From Clostridia bacterium (GTDB lineage Bacteria > Bacillota > DSM-16504 > Desulfitibacterales > Desulfitibacteraceae), in contig JAGXSK010000098.1 of NCBI GenBank assembly GCA_018333845.1, positions 1 to 5,103 on the forward strand: 5,103 nt of DNA, written 5' to 3'. Below, piece by piece: positions 1-5,103 of this stretch (positions are counted from its first letter, which is position 1; each line of letters starts with the position of its first letter). The notes beneath the pieces were generated by a model. That model was not told the origin of the DNA, made no database searches, and worked only from the letters and a program-made list of their open reading frames with translations. Position numbers and translations under genes: made by a program.

Positions 1-860
1 CCAGCTTCATGCACATATCCAGCAATTTTCTTGTCCTGTTCTGTAACCCCTTCAAGTGCATCTATGAGTATTAGTGTTACATCGGACCTGTCTATAGCCT
101 TTAAAGATCTAATGACGCTATATCTTTCAGTAGGATTATGAATTCTTGACCGCCTTCTCATACCTGCAGTATCAATTAGGGTATATTTTTGGCCATCATG
201 CTCAAAAAAAATGTCAATGGCATCTCGAGTAGTTCCAGGAACACTGCTAACAATAACCCTATCTTCGCCTAGTATTTTGTTTATTAACGAGGATTTTCCT
301 ACATTAGGTTTCCCCACTACAGCTACTTTAATGTTGTCTTCCTCAAATTCCTCCTCGGGCAAGTGGGGAAGTGCTGCCATGCTCTCATCTAATAGGTCAC
401 CTATGTTAATTTTATGTTCAGCAGAAATGGCAATGGGATCTCCCAAACCCAAGGTATAAAACTCGTAACTTTCAAAAGTGGAAAAATTGTCTATTTTATT
501 AACAGTCAAGATAATTGGTTTGCCTGATTTGCGGAGCATGGTGGCAATTGTATGGTCATCAGGAGTCAGGCCAATTTTACCATCAACAACAAAAATTATT
601 AAATCAGCTTCATCAATGGCGACCTGTACCTGCATTTTAACCAGACTGCTAATAGAATTAATCTCATCTTCAAACTCCAGTCCACCTGTATCTATCAGTG
701 TAAAGTGTCTGTTAAGCCAGGTGCCTTCTCTATACATTCTGTCCCTGGTAACACCTGGCATATCATCTACAATAGCTACTCTTCCACCAGTTATTCTATT
801 AAATAAGGTTGATTTGCCAACATTTGGCCTGCCTACAATTGCTATTACTGGTTTAGACAT
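1..860 (-). CDS. der: Ribosome-associated GTPase Der (EngA), 3' end cut by window edge
   Basis: Der is a tandem-domain GTPase required for late assembly of the 50S ribosomal subunit. I translated 286 complete codons from the ATG at 860. The first G domain has the P-loop GRPNVGKS (residues 10-17), the switch Thr38, DTGG (57-60), NKID (121-124) and SAEH (146-149). An acidic linker (about 168-175) leads to the second G domain with P-loop GKPNVGKS (183-190), PGTTRD (208-213) and DTAG (230-233). The rest of the second domain, including its NKxD motif, and the C-terminal KH-like domain that binds rRNA lie beyond the left edge; the family is usually about 435-440 residues. The start is fixed by a perfect AGGAGGTG at 868-875, 7 bases upstream. 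That site lies inside the last codons of the DUF512 gene, whose stop ends 2 bases before this ATG, so the two are probably translationally coupled. No motif is degraded, and identification is very secure. Confidence 0.97.
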   Translation of the reverse strand, partial: MSKPVIAIVGRPNVGKSTLFNRITGGRVAIVDDMPGVTRDRMYREGTWLNRHFTLIDTGGLEFEDEINSISSLVKMQVQVAIDEADLIIFVVDGKIGLTPDDHTIATMLRKSGKPIILTVNKIDNFSTFESYEFYTLGLGDPIAISAEHKINIGDLLDESMAALPHLPEEEFEEDNIKVAVVGKPNVGKSSLINKILGEDRVIVSSVPGTTRDAIDIFFEHDGQKYTLIDTAGMRRRSRIHNPTERYSVIRSLKAIDRSDVTLILIDALEGVTEQDKKIAGYVHEA

Positions 861-862
861 GG

Positions 863-2191
863 CTATTCACCTCCTGTTAATGCTTTTGCAAGCATGCTTC
901 CTGAATTAGGTATGATTTGTATTTTTATATCAAGTTTTTCCTCTAACTCACTTACTGTTATGTTATCTAAAAATATATCTTGATCCTTCTTTAGTAAAAC
1001 ATCAGATATTAATAATATACAATTGTTCAGGGGAACATCCTTTAAACCTTTAATAATGTCACTGCCTGTTAAAAGGCCCGTCACTGTAACTGGATATCCA
1101 AAAAAACTATTCTTAATGTGTATTATCTTTACACTATTTACTGGAAAATAGTCCTTGACCAGTTTGCTGAGCATAGGAAAAGCAGCCTCTCCAGTCACTA
1201 TAACATGGGTTTTGTCCCTGATAATATTGTACTGTACCTTTTCTTCAATATAATCCCTAAAATCATTTACAAAACTTCTTATAAGGCCGACTCCATTTTC
1301 TAATTGGGGATAGCCTTCATATTCATTTTCATCAGGTATTTCTACCCTGGCTTCTAGAAAAAATTCGTCTGAGGCAAAAACAAACCTTGAATTAAACTTT
1401 TTTAAGAACTCACTTTGCCAGTGTTTTATCCGGTCTATGACTAATTTGCTTTCCTGGGCACTAAACTTTCTAAGGTATTCATTTGCATGATAATTATATT
1501 GAGTTAGACCAACTGGAACTACTGCAAGAGACGAAACCCAGGGCCATAATTTGGCCAGGTCATTGATAGTACGATCTAGTTCATGTCCGTCATTTAAGCC
1601 AGGACACAATACAATCTGGGTATGCATTGTAATGCCATGTTCCGCCAGGTACTTTAGTTTTTCATAAAGATCTGCTGACTTCTTATTGCCCAGCATCTTC
1701 ATCCTTAACTCAGGGTTAGTTGAATGTACAGAAATATATAAGGGCGCAAGCTTGTAATCAATTATTCTTTTTAAGTCGTGACCATGGACATTTGTTAGAG
1801 TGATATAATTACCATGTAAAAAAGAGTGTCTATAATCATCGTCCTTTACATAAAGGCTTTTACGCATTCCCCTTGGCAAGCCATCTAGAAAGCAAAAGAT
1901 ACAGTTGTTTTGGCATTTGCGCAATCCGTCAAAACATTCTTCACTAAATTCAATACCCAGGGGCTCATGAAAATCCTTTTCAATCTCTATTTCCCAAATC
2001 TGGTTATTTACCTTTTCAATTTCTAGTACTAAATAGTCATTCTCTGTTAATAAATAGTAATCAAGAACATCTCTTAGTGGCTTTCCATTTATTTTTTTAA
2101 GCCTATCTCCAATTTGAATATTGATTTCTTCCGCAATGGAATTAGGCTTAACATCTTGAATTAAAGCATTATATGCCTTTTTTTGACCCAT
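863..2191 (-). CDS. DUF512 family protein: PDZ domain plus radical-SAM-like Fe-S enzyme
   Basis: This 442-residue protein has the architecture of the DUF512 family (the TIGR03279-type putative radical SAM/Fe-S oxidoreductases): an N-terminal PDZ-like segment (about residues 7-60, with IGDRLKKINGKPL at 27-39), a CX3CX2C cysteine motif (Cys93, Cys97, Cys100 in CQNNCIFCF) that would bind a [4Fe-4S] cluster, a barrel-like middle region (about 125-225), and the DUF512 C-terminal domain (about 225-435). Recognisable family blocks are VPVGLTQYN (225-233), ASDEFFLEA (273-281), YEGYPQLENGVG (291-302) and GYPVTVTGLLTGSDI (365-379). There is no signal peptide or membrane segment, so it should be cytoplasmic. 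The substrate and reaction are unknown. The gene lies directly before der, as I recall for many Clostridia, and supplies der's ribosome binding site. Its own ATG is preceded by a G-rich GGGGTGGGA (2194-2202), and a SigmaA-like promoter lies just upstream. Family assignment is firm; function is not. Confidence 0.93.
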   Translation of the reverse strand: MGQKKAYNALIQDVKPNSIAEEINIQIGDRLKKINGKPLRDVLDYYLLTENDYLVLEIEKVNNQIWEIEIEKDFHEPLGIEFSEECFDGLRKCQNNCIFCFLDGLPRGMRKSLYVKDDDYRHSFLHGNYITLTNVHGHDLKRIIDYKLAPLYISVHSTNPELRMKMLGNKKSADLYEKLKYLAEHGITMHTQIVLCPGLNDGHELDRTINDLAKLWPWVSSLAVVPVGLTQYNYHANEYLRKFSAQESKLVIDRIKHWQSEFLKKFNSRFVFASDEFFLEARVEIPDENEYEGYPQLENGVGLIRSFVNDFRDYIEEKVQYNIIRDKTHVIVTGEAAFPMLSKLVKDYFPVNSVKIIHIKNSFFGYPVTVTGLLTGSDIIKGLKDVPLNNCILLISDVLLKKDQDIFLDNITVSELEEKLDIKIQIIPNSGSMLAKALTGGE

Positions 2192-2217
2192 ATTCCCACC
2201 CCTATTCTACGCACTTA

Positions 2218-2246
2218 ATTATCCGCTAACTATGGGCAGTAGTCAA
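2218..2246 (-). promoter_or_regulatory. Predicted SigmaA-type promoter for DUF512-der
   Basis: Read on the minus strand, a -35 box TTGACT (2241-2246) is followed by exactly 17 bases and a -10 box GATAAT (2218-2223). This matches 10 of 12 positions of the vegetative consensus at optimal spacing. Transcription would start near 2211, giving a leader of about 20 bases that contains the G-rich ribosome binding site of the DUF512 gene. The -35 box lies inside the last codons of the second DUF3189 gene and the -10 box just after its stop. No extended -10 TG is present. It was found by eye in AT-rich DNA, so chance is possible, but the position directly before a housekeeping pair makes it credible. 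Confidence 0.6.
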
Positions 2247-2657
2247 GAAGCAGGAGGAATAATTTTCAAATCCCTTGATTACAAGTTGTCTGGCAAGGCC
2301 TTTAAATCTAGTATGCAAGGATAAAAAAATCCCTAGCTTTATCCAGGGATTGCTGCATGCATCAGCATCTATCATTTGTATATCCTTAGGATGCTTACCT
2401 TTTAATTTTAAGAAGCTTTCAATTAACTTTCTCATTATTTCTTTTTCCTTTGGTATGCCTATTGTATAAATATCGTTGTTATCCTTGTCAATTCCAATAA
2501 ATAAGGGCTCCTCCTGTATTGATGTTCCTCCAAAATATTTTAACCGAGTTAAATCTTGACTCTTATAACGTTTTTTTAATGAAATATTACCTAAATGTAA
2601 ATTTGCCATAAAAATTGAGGTGTGTCGTCCTGTAGAACAATAATAAATTATTTTCAT
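2226..2657 (-). CDS. DUF3189 family protein, divergent second copy
   Basis: This 143-residue protein is a diverged relative of the gene just upstream. It keeps the N-terminal signature in the form MKIIYYC followed by G10, H12, S14 and HLG (21-23), and a later block that aligns with the family's N...GGFLS region (here residues 103-113, ending GIFLS). It has lost the GGFLSR and GRPIV forms seen in the upstream copy: these read GIFLS followed by Leu, and ARQLV. Cys7 and His12 are shared with the upstream copy; Cys101 and Cys136 are not. No signal peptide or membrane segment is visible. A clear GGAGGA (2661-2666) sits 3 bases before the ATG, and 18 bases separate it from the upstream stop. DUF3189 is a family of unknown function that I know from spore-forming Firmicutes. 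The gene holds a terminator-like hairpin internally and a promoter at its 3' end. Confidence 0.82.
   Translation of the reverse strand: MKIIYYCSTGRHTSIFMANLHLGNISLKKRYKSQDLTRLKYFGGTSIQEEPLFIGIDKDNNDIYTIGIPKEKEIMRKLIESFLKLKGKHPKDIQMIDADACSNPWIKLGIFLSLHTRFKGLARQLVIKGFENYSSCFLTTAHS
2323..2351 (-). terminator. Possible intragenic Rho-independent terminator
   Basis: On the minus strand AATCCCTGG (2351 to 2343) pairs with CTAGGGATT (2336 to 2328) to give a 9-bp stem with one G-U pair and a 6-base loop. A run of seven T (2329 to 2323) follows, its first two bases forming the foot of the stem. This is the layout of an intrinsic terminator on the sense strand, but it lies within codons 103-112 of the second DUF3189 gene, so translating ribosomes would normally prevent folding. 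The stem is only moderately GC-rich and encodes a partly conserved protein block, so it may be coincidence. If active, it would lower read-through from the upstream genes into DUF512-der. Confidence 0.35.
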
Positions 2658-2675
2658 ATTTCCTCCAGATCATAG

Positions 2676-3134
2676 TCAATTTTGCATTTTATTTTTTACC
2701 TCTTCCACAATTTTAACAAAATTATTAAAAGCATTCACAGTCCCCTTTAAAACTATGGGCCTACCTAGCCAAACTAATCTAAGTTTCCGTGATAAAAATC
2801 CCCCTATACGCATTAGACTGTTAACACCCTTCAATGTATCCACAAAAATCACGTCATCCATTGGGATATCAGTTATTCTAGCAATTCCATACAAAGATTT
2901 TTCCATTTTGGTGCCCAGGCTGCGGCAGCCACAAATATAGATCTGGTTGCCCATTTCATCTTTGCCCATCAACTTAAATTTTCCATGATCCTTATCTGTC
3001 TGTTTATCAAAAAATGGAACCATCATAAGTGCATCTGGAGTGGGTTTTTTGTCAGCTGCCAAATAGCCTAGATGAATTGCAGCTGCTGTTACAGATGAAT
3101 GTGAGCCCCCATAACAATGATAAACTATCTTCAT
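2676..3134 (-). CDS. DUF3189 family protein, canonical copy
   Basis: This 152-residue protein has the typical DUF3189 sequence: an N-terminal MKIVYHCYGGSHSS block (1-14) followed by AAAIHLGYL (17-25), a GKDEMGNQIY segment (57-66), VIFVDT (95-100), GGFLSR (111-116) and LGRPIVLKG (123-131). The family has no established function. Cys7, His12 and the Gly/Ser-rich turn at 9-14 could form a binding or active site, but that is inference. It appears soluble, with a Lys/Glu-rich C-terminal helix. The ATG has an AGGTGA site (3139-3144) 4 bases upstream, and the gene starts 20 bases after the small-protein stop. The second DUF3189 gene follows after 18 bases, so the pair is probably co-transcribed and looks like an old tandem duplication. 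Its position downstream of spoIIP and the YIEGIA gene hints at a role in spore formers, without proof. Confidence 0.9.
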   Translation of the reverse strand: MKIVYHCYGGSHSSVTAAAIHLGYLAADKKPTPDALMMVPFFDKQTDKDHGKFKLMGKDEMGNQIYICGCRSLGTKMEKSLYGIARITDIPMDDVIFVDTLKGVNSLMRIGGFLSRKLRLVWLGRPIVLKGTVNAFNNFVKIVEEVKNKMQN

Positions 3135-3154
3135 AGTTTCACCTGATTTCTGAT

Positions 3155-3340
3155 TTATTGTCTATATAAAAGATAAACACCATTTTCCAAGTCATGAACC
3201 ATTGCTTTAAAAATTCTGCTCATGAGTAAAGACAACCTTTCCAATTCCTCTTCATCCCTTGCCACAAACACTGGAACGCCACCTCCCCTTACCAAATCCA
3301 GGTTTGTTGTAACAACAGCTATCAAAACACCTGTAACCAT
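3155..3340 (-). CDS. Small protein partner of YIEGIA (putative 'capping complex subunit')
   Basis: This is a 61-residue protein, mostly one compact domain: a hydrophobic strand (VTGVLIAVV, 2-10), a glycine turn (VRGGGVPVFVA, 17-27), then an acidic helix (DEEELERLSLL, 29-39) and a short C-terminal tail. The frame stays open to an ATG at 3418, but I chose the ATG at 3340 because a perfect AAGGAGGT lies 7 bases before it (3348-3355). The longer form would overlap the YIEGIA gene by 26 bases and add a hydrophobic stretch that looks like translated spacer. Small proteins at this place are, as I recall, named 'capping complex subunit for YIEGIA' in public annotation; the name rests on gene neighbourhood and similarity and I know of no biochemical proof. 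It follows the YIEGIA stop by 52 bases, so the two are likely co-expressed. Confidence 0.78.
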   Translation of the reverse strand: MVTGVLIAVVTTNLDLVRGGGVPVFVARDEEELERLSLLMSRIFKAMVHDLENGVYLLYRQ

Positions 3341-3347
3341 AAGATTT

Positions 3348-3355
3348 ACCTCCTT
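3348..3355 (-). promoter_or_regulatory. Ribosome binding site that fixes the small-protein start
   Basis: AAGGAGGT on the minus strand is fully complementary to the 16S rRNA 3' end and lies 7 bases before the ATG at 3340. It decides between this start and the longer open frame beginning at 3418, which has no comparable site. Confidence 0.85.
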
Positions 3356-3392
3356 CTTTCCAGGGAAAAAGACCAAAATATAATAGCAAGCA

Positions 3393-4283
3393 TCAATCAG
3401 AAGCATATCTACCAGCATCAGTAGATAGAATGTTTCTTCTGGAACTCTCTAGAACAGGTGACATCTCAACTGCTTTAATTAAAGCTTTTATATCAGGTTC
3501 ATTGGGTAGTATAAATAAGCCTATGACACCAGTATCAATGTTTTTTCTAGCTAGTGGAGTCCACTCTTGCTCGCCTATTTCAGCTTTGGTGCCAACTACA
3601 GTTGCAGCAATGTGCACAATTGCCTGCCTTTGCCCTGGATTATGTAGTGTGGCCCTTGCATTATCATTCTTTGGTTTTATTACTACAGCCAGGCCCTCCT
3701 TTAAAATTTTTTCTTTTGAAGCTTTTAAACCAAGATTCATTATTACAATGTCATCGACCATTAAAAGAGAGCCATCAAAATGGAGCCTGGCGGGCTTGAC
3801 TTCTGAAATGTCTCGAATTATTTGTCCCTGCTTTAACCTGGTTGCAAGGCAGATTAATAATAAGCCTGCTGCCAAACCAGCCATCCAGTTGGTAAAAAAT
3901 ATTGCAGCACTTGTACCAAAGGAGATAATCATGACCAGGTAGTTGCGGGCTTCAAAAACCTTGGCTATACCTTCAATATAATCATTGCCTCTTCTAATTA
4001 TTTCGCCATCCTCTAATTTTGCCAGGGATTCTCTTTCCATGTTTCTAATTTCTCTAAATTGCTGCGCTGCAAGGGCTAAAAAGGTTACAGCTGTAAACTC
4101 CTTTTCTGCCAGGGCAGGAATAGCTACTGCGCCCAGGGCAGCTGCTATAAATCCCAAAGATATATGGGTTAAATAACCGTGGGGATAACCAGGATACTGT
4201 CTGTAGTCAGTCCTTAATAAAATGATTCTTCCCAATGTACCAAAAATTACGGAAAGGAGTACCATTATACCGTATTCTTCCAT
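3393..4283 (-). CDS. YIEGIA family membrane protein
   Basis: This 296-residue protein contains the motif that names its family, YIEGIA, at residues 102-107 (within NDYIEGIAKVFEARNY). Hydrophobic segments suggest an N-terminal helix (about 5-22), a second (about 41-58), and a pair around 115-131 and 133-148; the YIEGIA motif lies in the polar loop between the second and third. Residues 150-296 form a mostly polar, probably globular domain. The family's molecular role is unknown to me. I recall, with moderate certainty, that the Bacillus subtilis member is a yph-region gene near der and gpsA, which fits der being nearby here. The ATG at 4283 is preceded by GGGGGA (4289-4294) 5 bases upstream, a less typical site than its neighbours have. 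It begins 24 bases after spoIIP ends and is followed by its small partner. A membrane role in sporulation is inferred from context only. Confidence 0.93.
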   Translation of the reverse strand: MEEYGIMVLLSVIFGTLGRIILLRTDYRQYPGYPHGYLTHISLGFIAAALGAVAIPALAEKEFTAVTFLALAAQQFREIRNMERESLAKLEDGEIIRRGNDYIEGIAKVFEARNYLVMIISFGTSAAIFFTNWMAGLAAGLLLICLATRLKQGQIIRDISEVKPARLHFDGSLLMVDDIVIMNLGLKASKEKILKEGLAVVIKPKNDNARATLHNPGQRQAIVHIAATVVGTKAEIGEQEWTPLARKNIDTGVIGLFILPNEPDIKALIKAVEMSPVLESSRRNILSTDAGRYASD

Positions 4284-4307
4284 GGAAATCCCCCATTTCT
4301 CAAATAC

Positions 4308-5103
4308 TTATTCTTCTTTGTTATTATTACCTTTTCTGCTCTTTTTTTTAAAACCAATATAGTTGGCCCACTCTTTCGTGACAAACTGTTTAGCCTTATT
4401 AACGGCACCCTCCCAGCTGCCTGTACTAATCACCAGGAATCCTCCTACTCCTATTACAGTTAGAACCAGTATCCAAAAGACAGTCCTCCAATCACTTCCT
4501 TGATCTGGTGGTCCCGGGACACCTGGGGTTACTCCCATTACCGCAGGCATTATTTCTGCAAATAGTTTTGCACCTGCTTTTGCCTCCTCTTTCGTGTTTG
4601 TGTAAGTACCAACCTCTATCAATATAGCTCTTGGGGTTAAATCTTGATTGTAGTTTCCCTGGGCCATAAAAATTTCCCTAACTATCCCTGGATGGATTTC
4701 ATTTCCTGCAGCCTTTATATGTTTTGCAAAGTCCAGGTTGCTTTCCATATTTTGATTTTGTCTTCCCACAACCAGGCGTATCTGGGTTGCATGCATACCA
4801 GAAATCTTTTCTCTATAAAACTCGGGATCAGGAATTCCGTCTCTGTGGACATCAATTAATACAGATGGACCCTGCTTTAGAAGCTCTACTGCAGTTCTCC
4901 TTGATCTGTTATATGCCTGGGCATCACGGGGCTCATGTGCCCTTAAATCATGAATAACTGTAAATCCTTGCTCTTCTAAAGCCTGGGTAAAAACTTCACC
5001 TACATCAAATATCCCGCCTGACCCAGGTATGCTTTCTGTACCATCAGAAGGAACATAGGATTCATCACTATGAGTATGGTAGATTGCAATTACATTATTT
5101 CCT
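4308..5103 (-). CDS. spoIIP: Stage II sporulation protein P (SpoIIP), 5' end cut by window edge
   Basis: SpoIIP is the cell-wall amidase and endopeptidase that, with SpoIID and SpoIIM, thins septal peptidoglycan and drives engulfment of the forespore. The frame is open from base 5102 to the stop at 4308, giving 264 visible residues. It contains the metal-site motif HTHSDESY (visible residues 9-16), DVHRDGIP (84-91) and the late block ILIEVGTYTNTKEEA (visible 161-175), whose Glu is a likely metal or catalytic residue. The N-terminal anchor and first part of the protein lie beyond the right edge. The internal ATG at 4796 is not the start, because family motifs continue upstream of it. After a Pro/Gly-rich linker (PGVPGPP) comes a second hydrophobic helix (visible 206-227, bases about 4422-4487) and a Lys-rich tail (GFKKKSRKG), so the protein has a C-terminal membrane anchor that the B. 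subtilis form, as I recall it, lacks. Confidence 0.95.
   Translation of the reverse strand, partial: GNNVIAIYHTHSDESYVPSDGTESIPGSGGIFDVGEVFTQALEEQGFTVIHDLRAHEPRDAQAYNRSRRTAVELLKQGPSVLIDVHRDGIPDPEFYREKISGMHATQIRLVVGRQNQNMESNLDFAKHIKAAGNEIHPGIVREIFMAQGNYNQDLTPRAILIEVGTYTNTKEEAKAGAKLFAEIMPAVMGVTPGVPGPPDQGSDWRTVFWILVLTVIGVGGFLVISTGSWEGAVNKAKQFVTKEWANYIGFKKKSRKGNNNKEE

Noticed and set aside
880..897. Small inverted repeat TGCTT/AAGCA
   Set aside because: It is a 5-bp stem inside coding sequence with no T run, so it is likely chance.
211..909. Plus-strand open frames at 211-459 and 478-909
   Set aside because: They lie antisense to the clear Der coding sequence and their translations show no family motif.
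890..960. Possible promoter before der within the DUF512 gene (TTGATA with a TAAT further downstream on the minus strand)
   Set aside because: At 17-base spacing the -10 would be CCTAAT, a weak match, and the better TAAT placements need 18-19 bases.
3341..3392. Possible promoter in the 52-base gap before the small-protein gene (TATTATATT on the minus strand)
   Set aside because: No -35 box for SigmaA, nor a convincing sporulation sigma motif, lies at proper spacing.
3430..3942. Plus-strand open frame of 170 codons, plus a second overlapping one at 3554-3799
   Set aside because: Both are antisense to the YIEGIA gene, whose motif and membrane pattern show the minus strand is coding. I saw no convincing ribosome binding site or recognisable domain.
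4308..4796. A 162-residue protein starting at the ATG at 4796
   Set aside because: The same frame is open to the window edge and carries SpoIIP motifs upstream of this Met, so it is an internal codon.
4644..4957. Plus-strand open frames at 4644-4859 and 4724-4957
   Set aside because: They are antisense to spoIIP, which carries HTHxxESY and DVHRD motifs on the minus strand.

Overview
The window is a tightly packed, single-direction gene cluster. All seven genes read on the minus strand, the gaps are 2 to 52 bases, and every start I chose has a Shine-Dalgarno-like sequence. The low G+C content, strong Gram-positive-type ribosome binding sites, a sporulation hydrolase (SpoIIP) and several families I know mainly from spore formers point to an endospore-forming Firmicute. 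The order SpoIIP, YIEGIA protein, DUF3189, DUF512 radical-SAM-like protein, Der fits an anaerobic Clostridia lineage (Peptococcaceae-like) better than Bacillus. That placement is inference from gene content and order.

In transcription order (right to left): the C-terminal part of spoIIP, cut by the right window edge; a membrane protein carrying the literal YIEGIA motif; a 61-residue small protein; two adjacent, diverged DUF3189 proteins; a PDZ plus CX3CX2C protein of the DUF512 family; and the N-terminal two thirds of the double GTPase Der, cut by the left edge. No gene-free stretch exceeds 60 bases. I found no tRNA, rRNA, CRISPR array, insertion sequence or attachment site.

The cluster joins two kinds of function. 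The right half (spoIIP, YIEGIA, small protein, DUF3189 pair) looks like a sporulation or spore-former module, much of it uncharacterised. The left half (DUF512, der) is housekeeping: Der is needed for 50S ribosome assembly. The sequence offers a way to separate them. A good SigmaA-type promoter (TTGACT, 17 bases, GATAAT) sits at the 3' end of the second DUF3189 gene, just before the DUF512 gene. About 80 bases before it, inside the same DUF3189 gene, is a terminator-like hairpin followed by a T run. Neither is proven, but together they suggest a boundary between an upstream, possibly sporulation-controlled unit and a downstream vegetative DUF512-der unit.
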